Assembly: GCA_013204545.1 (NCBI GenBank)
Contig: JABMNN010000112.1
Coordinates: forward strand, 1-48,166
From: Chloroflexota bacterium
Lineage (GTDB): Bacteria; Chloroflexota; Dehalococcoidia; Lucifugimonadales; Lucifugimonadaceae
DNA: 48,166 nt
Reading direction: 5' to 3'
This document shows positions 8,018 through 16,143 of the stretch, piece after piece. Position numbers and translations under genes: made by a program. Below the pieces are notes generated by a model. That model was not told where the DNA came from and ran no database searches. It saw nothing but the letters and a program-made list of their open reading frames with translations. The stretch's first letter is position 1; the number at the start of each line of letters is the position of its first letter.

Positions 8018-9655
8018 GTGAGCAAATTTATTTTTGTTACTGGTGGAGTTGTGAGTTCTCTAGGCAAGGGAATTGCAGTTGCCTCAATTGGCAAGATGTT
8101 GAAAAGCCGGGGAATAACAGTCTCCGTTTTGAAACTCGATCCCTACCTGAACGTAGACCCTGGAACGATGTCTCCTTACCAGCACGGTGAAGTGTTCGTA
8201 ACGGTCGACGGAAGCGAGACTGATCTCGACCTTGGACACTACGAACGCTTTATCGACGTTGAGTTGACTGCCCTTTCGAACGTCACTGCGGGACAAATCT
8301 ACTCAGAAGTGATAGCGAACGAGCGTGCCGGCAAATACCTCGGTGGAACCATCCAGACTGTTCCACATGTAACCAACCTCATAAAAGACCGTATTCTCAA
8401 ACTTGCCGAAAAATCTCAGGCCGATGTTGTTGTTGTAGAAGTCGGCGGAACAGTGGGTGACATCGAAGGCCAGCCTTTCGTTGAAGCTATAAGGCAGGTT
8501 CGAAACGTTGTCGGGCAGCAGAACACATTTTATGTACATGTAACGCTTCTCCCTTACCTCGGCGCAACTGGAGAGTTAAAGACAAAACCTACCCAGCACA
8601 GCGTTCACACACTCCGAGGCATGGGCATTCAGCCCGACGCAATACTTTGTCGGGCTGACCAAATAGTGGGACTAGATGAGCGGAAGAAGATTGCTCTTTA
8701 CTGTGACGTTGCAGAAGATGCAGTAATTTCACTGCCGACACTGTCGAGCGTGTACGAAGTTCCGCTGCACCTTGAGGCAGAGGGGCTTGGGGAAATTCTG
8801 ACCACCCGGTTAGGGCTCACAAAAACACCACCAAACCTCGAATCGTGGAGCTCCATGGTCCGAATTGATGAAGAAGATCACCCTGAAATCGAAATAGCGC
8901 TTGTCGGCAAGTACGTTGAGCTGCAAGATTCTTACCTCTCAGTAGTTGAGGCACTTCGCCACGCAGGGCTTCACAATGAGCGAAAAATCAACATCCGATG
9001 GATTGCCGCAGAAGACATCGAAGAACAAGGTGTTGAGCAGTTTTTGTCAACGGCACGCGGGATCATCGTCCCTGGTGGATTTGGAGAACGTGGGCTTGAA
9101 GGCATGATCGCGGCCGCCCACTACGCTCGCACCGAAAAGATTCCTTTTCTTGGCTTATGTCTTGGCATGCAGATCATGGTGGTCGAATACGCCCGAAATG
9201 AATTAGGTATTGCAGATGCCACATCGCTAGAAATCGATCCCAATGCAGCAAATCCTGTAATCGCCTTTATGGATGGTCAAGAAAAGCTCTCAGCAACCGG
9301 CGGTACTATGAGACTTGGTGTTTACCCTTGCGCTCTCAAACAGGGCACTCAGGTTCAGGCGGCGTATGGATTAGAAACAGTCGATGAACGCCACAGGCAT
9401 CGTTATGAATTCAACAACGAATACAGAATTCCACTCGAGGAAGCCGGTTTGATCGCCTCGGGCACTTCACCTGACGGAACTTTGGTTGAAGTGACCGAGG
9501 TTTACGGACACCCTTTCATGGTCGGTAGTCAGTTCCACCCTGAATTTGGATCTAGGCCGGAACGTCCTCACCCGCTGTTCAGAGAGTTCATTAGAGCCGC
9601 ACGAGTAACACTTCGAGAAGGCGGCCAGCATGACCTATTTGAGGCGCAAGATTAG
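8018..9655 (+). CDS. pyrG: CTP synthase (glutamine-hydrolysing)
   Basis: Makes CTP from UTP, ATP and glutamine, the last step of pyrimidine nucleotide synthesis; cytosolic tetramer. The 545 residues match the family. The N-terminal synthase domain opens with 'FIFVTGGVVSSLGKG' (P-loop) and contains 'KLDPYLNVDPGTMSP'. The C-terminal class I glutaminase has nucleophile Cys381 in 'GLCLGMQ' and the His-Glu pair in 'QFHPEFGSRP' near residue 507. The start is GTG, set by the conserved N-terminus; a long structured leader with its own promoter precedes it. Transcribed alone. Confidence 0.97.
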   Translation: MSKFIFVTGGVVSSLGKGIAVASIGKMLKSRGITVSVLKLDPYLNVDPGTMSPYQHGEVFVTVDGSETDLDLGHYERFIDVELTALSNVTAGQIYSEVIANERAGKYLGGTIQTVPHVTNLIKDRILKLAEKSQADVVVVEVGGTVGDIEGQPFVEAIRQVRNVVGQQNTFYVHVTLLPYLGATGELKTKPTQHSVHTLRGMGIQPDAILCRADQIVGLDERKKIALYCDVAEDAVISLPTLSSVYEVPLHLEAEGLGEILTTRLGLTKTPPNLESWSSMVRIDEEDHPEIEIALVGKYVELQDSYLSVVEALRHAGLHNERKINIRWIAAEDIEEQGVEQFLSTARGIIVPGGFGERGLEGMIAAAHYARTEKIPFLGLCLGMQIMVVEYARNELGIADATSLEIDPNAANPVIAFMDGQEKLSATGGTMRLGVYPCALKQGTQVQAAYGLETVDERHRHRYEFNNEYRIPLEEAGLIASGTSPDGTLVEVTEVYGHPFMVGSQFHPEFGSRPERPHPLFREFIRAARVTLREGGQHDLFEAQD

Positions 9656-10097
9656 CCGGCATTTTGTGTCGATTTTGAATATTGAACTAAGATAGTGGAA
9701 TTATTGCCCAACGTTTTGGTATCATTAAGCGCAGCAGGCGGATGAACCACTTTTGGATCTTCGTTAGCTCTTAGCTCTGCCCACAGTGTTATAACGCATG
9801 GTTACCACAATTGGGCTTCCCCTTTACAGGAAATCAGATATCCGCTCATGCGAGCGACCTCGACAGTCTGCGATACGACTGATCGACCCACCGCTCTAAG
9901 CGCAATTAAAAAAACTAGACTCGTCAACATCTGACATCTATCTGCACAGACGTTCCCCGCACAGACAGTCTTCACTTACTTCACTTTTCCAAAAGAACTT
10001 TCGCTGAATTGCTCGCACAATTGCTAACCAAAGTTGGTTGACGATGAGAGTCATATATTCAGCCTAGTCGTCCGAATACCAGCAGGAGGAATCTAAG
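9656..10097 (+). other. Gene-free region upstream of rho
   Basis: About 440 bases with no credible coding frame. A C-rich, G-poor tract lies around 9950-9990. In several bacteria rho has a long leader through which Rho protein represses its own synthesis, and this tract could serve as a Rho loading site; that is inference. I see no convincing -35/-10 pair and no strong hairpin terminator for pyrG. The region ends in a perfect AGGAGG (10084-10089). Confidence 0.3.
10084..10089 (+). promoter_or_regulatory. Ribosome-binding site that fixes a CTG start for rho
   Basis: A perfect AGGAGG, eight bases before CTG 10098-10100. The frame has a TAG stop at 10065-10067 and no ATG, GTG or TTG between that stop and ATG 10284. 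The strength and spacing of this site are the main reason for choosing CTG as the start codon. Confidence 0.75.
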
Positions 10098-11501
10098 CTG
10101 ACAACCGAAACTCGATCATCCCAATCACGTGGTGGAAATCGCCGCCGACCGGGCCGACGACGACCCCAATCACGTGGCGGGAATCGCCCCGTAGGCCTGC
10201 CGCAAGATAATTTTGAGGTAGACGAGAGCACACTACCCGATCTGGGAAATCTAGGTGCCAAAACGAATGATGAACTCCGCCAGATGGCCATAGACAAGGG
10301 CATCAAGCGTGTTCCAACACAACGAACTGAATTGGTTCTGGAAGTTCTGGCATCAATTGCCGAAGCCACCGATCAACTTGTTGGAGCCGGCGTTCTCGAT
10401 CTGCTCGGTGACGGCTATGGATTCCTTCGTACACCAGGTAAACGCGGTAGCACCGAGGAAATATACGTTTCACAAAGCCAGGTTCGACGATTCGGACTCA
10501 GGCAGGGCGATATGGTTGCTGGTCAGGTACGCCCTCCACTTGAAGGCGAAAAGTACTTCGGCCTAGTTCGTGTCGAATTGGTAAACGGCTACGATCCAGA
10601 GTCGGCATCGAAGCGACCAAAGTTCGACCAATTCACGTCTATATATCCGAACGAGCAGATCAAACTCGAGACCACTCCTAAACAGATGGCCACTCGAATG
10701 ATCGACATGGTTGCACCTGTCGGCAAGGGACAGCGAGCTCTAATCGTTGCACCGCCAAAAGCTGGCAAAACTGTTCTCTTAAAGCAGATTGCTGCAGGCA
10801 TTTCAGAGAACCATCCTGAGATATACATCATCGTGGCGCTCATCGGTGAACGTCCCGAAGAAGTCACGGACATGCGCCGTACCATCAAAGGCGAGGTATT
10901 CAGTTCTACATTCGATGAACCGATTGAAGATCACTGCCGTACCGCAGAAATCGCACTTGAACGTGCGCGCCGGTTGGTCGAAAGCGGCGAGAACGTAGTT
11001 GTTCTGCTCGACAGCATTACGCGTCTCGCACGTGCGTACAACCTTTCAGTACCAAGCAGCGGTAAGACCCTCTCGGGTGGCATGGACCCCAACGCCCTCT
11101 ACCCACCAAAGCATTTCTTTGGAGCTGCTCGTAACTGTGAAGAAGCTGGCAGCCTAACGATCATTGCCACGGCACTGATCGATACTGGCTCACGCTTGGA
11201 CGACCTTATTTACGAGGAGTTCAAAGGTACCGGTAACATGGAACTGCATCTCGACCGCCGAATGGCGGAACGTCGATTATGGCCAGCGATTGACATCGAA
11301 CGAAGCGGAACACGTCATGAGGAATTACTTCAGGACGAGGCAACGTTGAAGCAAGTCTGGCTGCTACGTCGAATGATGGGAATCATCGGGCAAGACTCGA
11401 ACAGCCCAACCGAAGCTGCAGAGCGAATTCTCGAGCGGATGTCCCGAACCCAAACGAATGAAGAATTCCTCAGCTCAATCACAAAACCTGAAAAAATGTA
11501 A
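10098..11501 (+). CDS. rho: Transcription termination factor Rho (CTG start)
   Basis: Hexameric RNA-dependent ATPase/helicase that terminates transcription. With CTG 10098 the protein has 467 residues. Order: a basic Arg/Gly-rich N-terminal tail with a repeated 'SQSRGGNR' (about 8-32), the SAP-like Rho_N domain ('LRQMAIDKGI'), the cold-shock RNA-binding domain ('GYGFLRTPGKRGSTEEIYVS'), then the RecA-like ATPase with Walker A 'APPKAGKT' near 217-224 and Walker B 'VVVLLDSITRLARAYN'. Starting at ATG 10284 instead would cut the Rho_N helix in half. CTG starts are rare. It is followed by an inverted repeat resembling a terminator. Confidence 0.9.
   Translation: MTTETRSSQSRGGNRRRPGRRRPQSRGGNRPVGLPQDNFEVDESTLPDLGNLGAKTNDELRQMAIDKGIKRVPTQRTELVLEVLASIAEATDQLVGAGVLDLLGDGYGFLRTPGKRGSTEEIYVSQSQVRRFGLRQGDMVAGQVRPPLEGEKYFGLVRVELVNGYDPESASKRPKFDQFTSIYPNEQIKLETTPKQMATRMIDMVAPVGKGQRALIVAPPKAGKTVLLKQIAAGISENHPEIYIIVALIGERPEEVTDMRRTIKGEVFSSTFDEPIEDHCRTAEIALERARRLVESGENVVVLLDSITRLARAYNLSVPSSGKTLSGGMDPNALYPPKHFFGAARNCEEAGSLTIIATALIDTGSRLDDLIYEEFKGTGNMELHLDRRMAERRLWPAIDIERSGTRHEELLQDEATLKQVWLLRRMMGIIGQDSNSPTEAAERILERMSRTQTNEEFLSSITKPEKM
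10120..10188 (+). repeat. Direct repeat in the rho N-terminal coding region
   Basis: Two 24-base copies (10120-10143 and 10165-10188) with two mismatches, 45 bases apart. Each encodes a 'QSRGGNR' segment of the basic tail and contains CACGTG. The repeat suggests the tail grew by duplication; such Arg/Gly tails usually bind RNA. Confidence 0.8.
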
Positions 11502-11508
11502 CTAAACC

Positions 11509-11577
11509 AACGAGTTTGCAGATTATCGCCATATTACGTTCACAAGATGTAATTCTCCGGTAACGCAAACTCGTTTT
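11509..11577 (+). terminator. Probable rho terminator, long-loop inverted repeat
   Basis: AACGAGTTTGC (11509-11519) and GCAAACTCGTT (11565-11575) are perfectly complementary over 11 bp, with a 45-base loop, ending in TTTT. The 5' arm begins just after the rho stop. The loop is longer than in a classical intrinsic terminator, so it might instead be an attenuator or mRNA-stabilising fold. Confidence 0.45.
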
Positions 11578-11729
11578 ATATTGTTATGGGACTCGTTGAC
11601 ACCTGTCGAATAGGCTCTCTATAGTTCGTAAGAACATGATTTAGGTAGTTCAGGCTCTTTTATCCGGTAACGGGTGCGTAAGAACCGCAAAGAACTGTTC
11701 AAATTGTCGAAGGGCCTATCCTAAACGGG

Positions 11730-11759
11730 TTGACATCGTATTCAATACGATGATTAAAT
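11730..11759 (+). promoter_or_regulatory. Promoter with a perfect palindromic operator in its spacer
   Basis: -35 TTGACA (11730-11735) and a -10-like TTAAAT (11754-11759), 18 bases apart. The spacer is almost entirely a 19-base palindrome, CATCGTATTCAATACGATG (11734-11752), with 9-bp arms around one central base. A dyad in this exact place is what a MerR-type activator or a dimeric repressor would bind. It points at the surface-protein gene starting at 11974, with a leader of about 208 bases. No regulator gene is seen nearby. Confidence 0.6.
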
Positions 11760-11792
11760 CGTCTAGGTTTGTCCCAGAGTTCGATGCAGCGC

Positions 11793-11935
11793 GCCGGTTG
11801 GCTGACATTTGAACTGGACAGAAGTAACGTAACCGGCAAACCCTCCGTAATTGCGGAGGGACAAATGTATAGAGATCTCCGGGTTTCATACCACCAGGCA
11901 ATGGCGGAAGTATTTTTTTCTGCCTTCTGCCATTG
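11793..11935 (+). promoter_or_regulatory. Structured 5' leader RNA of the surface-protein gene
   Basis: Four perfect or near-perfect stems lie between the promoter and the GTG start. A: 11793-11799 with 11831-11837 (GCCGGTT/AACCGGC). B: 11805-11811 with 11862-11868 (ACATTTG/CAAATGT). C: 11841-11847 with 11854-11860 (CCCTCCG/CGGAGGG). D: 11899-11910 with 11924-11935, 12 bp including one G-U. A and B interleave, so they form a pseudoknot or exclude each other. Seven consecutive T sit in the loop of D, right after a weaker alternative hairpin (11891-11907), which would allow a terminator/antiterminator switch. No known riboswitch class is matched with confidence. Confidence 0.5.
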
Positions 11936-11973
11936 TTGTGGGTGATAACGCGGGTATAAGGGGGACTGAAGCT

Positions 11974-14865
11974 GTGAAGCTATCAGTGAAATTGCTTTCC
12001 GGACTTACGCTTATGGCGTTGGTCGCGGTAGCTGTTGTAGGCCTCTCTCACTCCGCCAGTGCGGCAGCGGACGGCAAGGTGTATATCACCAACAAAGCGT
12101 CCAATTTGACCACAGAACCAGGTCAAACAATCTCCGGTAACGGTCGATTGACTGCCAGCACGGTGTATGGGACTTACGCAACAGCAGCTACCGGCATAAG
12201 TGCACGAGATATCGTGGCTACATCCGATGACATGATTGTCACCGTTATTGACTCTGACGTAAACGCTACGTCCACCATCACCACGGGATCGTATACTCTC
12301 ACCGCCAACTCGGGTGATGTTATCGACGTGGCTGGTACTACCTTTGGCGCACCAGGTGCACAGGTACAGGTCACATTCACAGGTACGGCTGCGTCGCCAA
12401 TTGTTGGTGCAATAGGCGACATCAAAGTCGTCTTGAACGGTACCTCGACTGTTGTGAGCAACGTTAGCGTCAAGGCCATCAACTATGTTGGTGACGGCAC
12501 TAACCCTGCTATCATCACGATTGGACTTGACTTCGGCACCGCTCCTGGAGCCGTAAACGTTCTGTACCCAACGTCCTTGATAAACACTCTCACAGTGGGC
12601 ATCAAGAGTGTTGTTGACCCGGTAGGAACATCGTTACTGTTGACAGAGACAGGGCGAAATACTGGTCGTTTCGAAGGAACAATCAAGGTTGTTGAATTCG
12701 TATCCGGTTCAGTCACTGCTGGTGTTACAAACACCAGCATCCCTGCTTCTGGTGGTCCTATCACTGTTACGTACACAGACGCTGCTACCTCTGGTTCAGC
12801 GACTAACGTAGCTCGGTCTGCCACTCTTGCAATCGATACAACAACACCTAGTGTGACGATCGGAACTCCAACTGATAACAGTGAGTCGCAGAACCGACTT
12901 CCTTCGTTCAGTGGTAGTGCAGTCGACGCTCAGTCAGGTCTTGACATAAGCACATTCGGGCTCTTCATTGATGCTACGAATGACCCTGATAACACAGTTA
13001 CACAGGTCATTGCTGCTAATACTGGTACACCAGCGTCCGGTACTCAGGCGAACATTGACACCAATGCGTTAGGAACAGATGGAGCTAGCTCCATTAACTG
13101 GTCTTTCGCTCAGGTAACACAGTTGCCGACTCTTACTGGTAGTGCAGTACCAAACAACTTGATCGACTTCCAAGGTAAGGTCACTGACCTTGCCGGTAAC
13201 GTAGGTTACTCAGACTCTGATACAGCTGATAACGTCACTACAACTGGTCGCCACGGTAACCAGCCACACGTAATCAAGATTGACCAGAAGATTCCGTCGA
13301 TTGCTTCGGCTTCTGCAGGTATCGGTCTTGACACATCTGGCTCAACCCCAGTGGACAAGGCCGACGTTCGAGACACAATCAAGGTAACTTTCGACGGTAA
13401 CGTCAAGGATTCTTCGGTTAGCGCTTCGGACTTCAAGGTCACCTTCAGTGGTTCAGGCGGTACATTCGTACCTGCCAACGTTCTCATCAATGGTGCAAAC
13501 GTTTACCTTGATTTGGACTCGACAATTCCGTCGAACAACACTCCGACGGTTACAATTCAGGGCACAATTCAGGACATCGCCGGTAACTCTACCGACGCAG
13601 GTTCTGCCGTTGCTGCTGATGCGCTCAAGCCAGTTCTTACCGTTGCCCGCTCTGCAGGTACAGGTACAGGCACAGGTTCTGAGGCTGCAGACAGCCTCAC
13701 TAAGAGCAACATGACGTTCACGGTCACTTCTGATGAAGACCTTCAGGGTCCTCCTACAGTGATTCTTACCAACCTTACTGGTCCGGCAACCCTGTTCTCA
13801 GGACTGCCAACAGCACAGGGCAGTAACGTGTGGTCTGTTACTTATAACGCCTCTGCTGCATCCGCCGGCAACATTGCCGTGAAGGTTGTTGGTACTGACG
13901 TAAAGTCGAACATTGCCACACTCGGTGACCTAATCACGAAGGCATACAAGTTGGACAACAACTTGCCTTCAGCGACTTCAACTCCAGCAAATGCTGGTAC
14001 GACTACCCAGTCGAACCCATTCCTTACATCGAACTACGCTGTAGCTGGTGAGACGTCGACCGTTACGATTGAATCAGCAACACTCGATGCTGTTGATGTG
14101 ACAAGCAACTTAATTGCTTCCGCAGACTCGAAGACTTTCTTCTTCCAGCCTGCAACAGCACTTACTAACGCTAAGCACACATACATCGTGAAAGCGATTG
14201 ATGCTGCTGGTAACAAGTCAACCACTACAACCGTATTCACTAAGTCTGACCGAACTGACTTCGTGGTCGAGCTCTTCGCAGGTTGGAACTCAATTTCCTT
14301 CCCATCGAACCCGCTTGACAGCGACATCAACACAGTTCTCTCGAACACTGGTGTAAAACAGGTTGTTGCCTACGACGCAACCACGCCTTCACAGCCGTGG
14401 AGAATTGCTTCGAAGATTGGATCAGCTGCGTACACTTCACAGACCACACCTGGTCTGACGAGCATCGCTGCTGGACCTGGTTACTGGGTTGAGACTTCGA
14501 ACTTTGAAGACCAGAAGGTTGCCCTTGAAGGCCCAACTGGTCCTGGCGATGCACGACCAGGCTTGGCCACGATTCCTACCGGCAACGGTTGGAACTTGGT
14601 TGGTGTGGTTGACCAGAGCCGTTCACAGACTCAGTCCGGAAACAAGAATGGAACTCTCACACGACCGAATGCTGGTGGTACTGGCGTAAACGTCACTTCA
14701 GCTACGTACTTCAACACCGTGAATAGCGGTCGAGCGTACACATTCGACACAGTGACTTCCAAGTTCCGTGCGCTTGTTAGCACAGACACCGTAACCATTG
14801 GTTCTGGTATCTGGGTCTACATCAGCCCACAGACCAACGGACAGCTCCCGAACATCGTTCCGTAA
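11974..14865 (+). CDS. Secreted S-layer-like protein with Ig-like and GWN domains
   Basis: Large exported protein of 963 residues. Start GTG 11974 is chosen because a purine-rich AAGGGGGA lies about nine bases upstream and a clean Sec signal peptide follows (cut expected after 'SASA', residue 30). Low-complexity, Thr/Ser/Gly/Val/Asn-rich beta domains fill most of it, including Ig-like segments ('TTPSVTIGTP...LPSFSGSAVD', about 328-360) and an SbsA-like segment ('VKDSSVSASDFKVTFSG', about 475-490). The C-terminal 200 residues contain 'FAGWNSISFPSNP', 'AGPGYWVETS' and 'GNGWNLVGVV', a two-part domain I associate with Chloroflexota surface proteins. Strong control signals on both sides suggest very high expression. 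It is probably the cell-surface layer or a major surface adhesin. Confidence 0.75.
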   Translation: MKLSVKLLSGLTLMALVAVAVVGLSHSASAAADGKVYITNKASNLTTEPGQTISGNGRLTASTVYGTYATAATGISARDIVATSDDMIVTVIDSDVNATSTITTGSYTLTANSGDVIDVAGTTFGAPGAQVQVTFTGTAASPIVGAIGDIKVVLNGTSTVVSNVSVKAINYVGDGTNPAIITIGLDFGTAPGAVNVLYPTSLINTLTVGIKSVVDPVGTSLLLTETGRNTGRFEGTIKVVEFVSGSVTAGVTNTSIPASGGPITVTYTDAATSGSATNVARSATLAIDTTTPSVTIGTPTDNSESQNRLPSFSGSAVDAQSGLDISTFGLFIDATNDPDNTVTQVIAANTGTPASGTQANIDTNALGTDGASSINWSFAQVTQLPTLTGSAVPNNLIDFQGKVTDLAGNVGYSDSDTADNVTTTGRHGNQPHVIKIDQKIPSIASASAGIGLDTSGSTPVDKADVRDTIKVTFDGNVKDSSVSASDFKVTFSGSGGTFVPANVLINGANVYLDLDSTIPSNNTPTVTIQGTIQDIAGNSTDAGSAVAADALKPVLTVARSAGTGTGTGSEAADSLTKSNMTFTVTSDEDLQGPPTVILTNLTGPATLFSGLPTAQGSNVWSVTYNASAASAGNIAVKVVGTDVKSNIATLGDLITKAYKLDNNLPSATSTPANAGTTTQSNPFLTSNYAVAGETSTVTIESATLDAVDVTSNLIASADSKTFFFQPATALTNAKHTYIVKAIDAAGNKSTTTTVFTKSDRTDFVVELFAGWNSISFPSNPLDSDINTVLSNTGVKQVVAYDATTPSQPWRIASKIGSAAYTSQTTPGLTSIAAGPGYWVETSNFEDQKVALEGPTGPGDARPGLATIPTGNGWNLVGVVDQSRSQTQSGNKNGTLTRPNAGGTGVNVTSATYFNTVNSGRAYTFDTVTSKFRALVSTDTVTIGSGIWVYISPQTNGQLPNIVP

Positions 14866-14898
14866 GGACGACTACGAGACTTAGTACGTAATAACGGG

Positions 14899-14934
14899 CG
14901 CCCCCCTTCCGATAATCGGGAGGGGGGCGTTCTT
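14899..14934 (+). terminator. Strong intrinsic terminator of the surface-protein gene
   Basis: A 12-bp stem, CGCCCCCCTTCC (14899-14910) with GGGAGGGGGGCG (14918-14929, one T-G wobble), a 7-base loop and a TTCTT tail. It lies 33 bases after the stop codon and is the most stable hairpin I noticed in the window. Confidence 0.9.
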
Positions 14935-14982
14935 GCTAGTAGAGACTGTTAAATACCGAGTACGGGCGCCGGAGAGAGAAAT

Positions 14983-16050
14983 ATGAAAGCTAGACTGGCA
15001 GGAATATTAATCGTGACCGCCGTTCTGGCTGGGCTGATCGCTGGTTTTGGCGAGAGTGCAAATGCGCAAGGCGAAATCCCAAGTATTTCGGCGATCACGT
15101 TACACGGCACTGTAACCATTTCAGGTGGAGCTGACCCAAATGGGATGATCATCACCGCCAAAATTGATGACTGGGTTTCGAACGCTGTGGTGGTTGGTGC
15201 ACAAGCCGAAAATACTTTCGTTGGGCTATTCATCCACGCCCCTGATGAGCTTATCGGTAAAGATGTAACCTTCTGGCTCGAAGATCAAGCTCAAGCTGAC
15301 GAGAAAACTCCGTACGCGTTTCTTGACCAGTTTGGCAATAACATACTCACATGGGGGCTTCCGCAGCTTCGACAGCAGAATCTGAGATTCCCGTTCGCAC
15401 CTCTAGCAACTCCAACAGCAACTACTGTTCCACCGACGGCAACGGCTACACAGGTAGTCCTTGCCCCAACGTTCTATGAGGGACGAGTTCGAGCCGGTTC
15501 AGTACCGCCGCCAGAGGGCACTTTAATCTACGCAGTTATCGATGACTACGTATCTCAATTCGCCTCGGTGTTCAACGGAGAATATTTCCTAACAGTTGAC
15601 CCGTTTTTCGAAATCTATGACGGGCGTCCGATTGAGTTCTACATAGGCGAAACAAAGGCCCTGCAGACTGGCGTATTCGAAGACGGCGTTGGTAAAGAGA
15701 ATTTCCTATTGGTGTTCCCGCCTTTACCAACTCCAACTCCAGAACCGACTCGGACGCCGACACCGACGCCAACTCCTGAACCGACTCGGACGCCGACACC
15801 GACGCCAACGCCCACAGTGGCTCCAACGTCGACTCCAACGCCTACGCCGATTGCTAACGTAACGGCTACGGCCGAAGCACAGGCAACTGCCACGGCGATT
15901 GCCAATGAGGCTGCTGGAGGCTCTTGCAGCGCTCGAGAGGGCGGCCCTGCGGGTCTCGGCAACCTTGGACTACTCTTGGCTCCGCTGATGCTGCTTGCAT
16001 GGCGACGAATGGAACGCAGATCTGAAAGAAACCGATCAATCAGTCGGTAA
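14983..16050 (+). CDS. Secreted two-domain protein with Thr/Pro stalk and C-terminal anchor
   Basis: A 355-residue exported protein. ATG 14983 is followed by a signal peptide cut after 'ANA' (residue 28). Two related beta domains follow (about 35-140 and 160-250), each with the pattern G-V/R...G-I/T...I-A-x-I-D-D-x-V-S...I-x-F-x-I/L. Next comes a '[12 protein letters not shown]' stalk (about 247-290) partly made of a 36-bp DNA repeat, an Ala/Thr helix, then Cys near 315, a hydrophobic span '[17 protein letters not shown]' and a basic end '[11 protein letters not shown]'. Such a Cys/Gly-TM-Arg ending resembles C-terminal sorting signals (MYXO- or GlyGly-CTERM style) or a plain membrane anchor. 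Function unknown; likely displayed on the cell surface. Confidence 0.75.
   Translation: MKARLAGILIVTAVLAGLIAGFGESANAQGEIPSISAITLHGTVTISGGADPNGMIITAKIDDWVSNAVVVGAQAENTFVGLFIHAPDELIGKDVTFWLEDQAQADEKTPYAFLDQFGNNILTWGLPQLRQQNLRFPFAPLATPTATTVPPTATATQVVLAPTFYEGRVRAGSVPPPEGTLIYAVIDDYVSQFASVFNGEYFLTVDPFFEIYDGRPIEFYIGETKALQTGVFEDGVGKENFLLVFPPLPTPTPEPTRTPTPTPTPEPTRTPTPTPTPTVAPTSTPTPTPIANVTATAEAQATATAIANEAAGGSCSAREGGPAGLGNLGLLLAPLMLLAWRRMERRSERNRSISR
15733..15804 (+). repeat. Two tandem 36-bp repeats in the Thr/Pro stalk
   Basis: 15733-15768 and 15769-15804 differ at one base. Each encodes '[12 protein letters not shown]'-type sequence in the stalk of the anchored protein. Repeat number is expected to vary between strains, changing stalk length. 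Confidence 0.9.
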
Positions 16051-16074
16051 CTACCCGGGTATGTGACCTAATAA

Positions 16075-16105
16075 AAAAGCCCCTGCATATTGCGGGGGCT
16101 TTTAC
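16075..16105. terminator. Bidirectional intrinsic terminator
   Basis: GCCCCTGC (16079-16086) pairs with GCGGGGGC (16092-16099, one wobble), flanked by AAAA on the left and TTTT on the right. It therefore has a U-tract in both directions. It serves the anchored-protein gene (plus) and the MBL-like gene (minus), which converge here. Confidence 0.9.
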
Positions 16106-16143
16106 TTATCTGCGGATATATTCGAACTAGCAGATAGTATTTT

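Noticed and set aside
7779-8021. 80-codon plus-strand frame ending in a GTGA overlap with pyrG
   Set aside because: No start-site support or protein-like composition; its TTG start lies within the -10 region of the strong pyrG promoter, and it covers the inverted-repeat leader.
11793-11905. Cyclic-di-GMP-I (GEMM) riboswitch in the surface-protein leader
   Set aside because: GGCAAACC-hairpin-GGGAC is shared, but the conserved GACGCAAAGC and receptor half are missing.
11851-11973. Longer N-terminus for the surface protein starting inside the leader hairpin
   Set aside because: It would translate through stems C and D and bury the signal peptide; GTG 11974 has a ribosome-binding sequence and gives a clean signal peptide.
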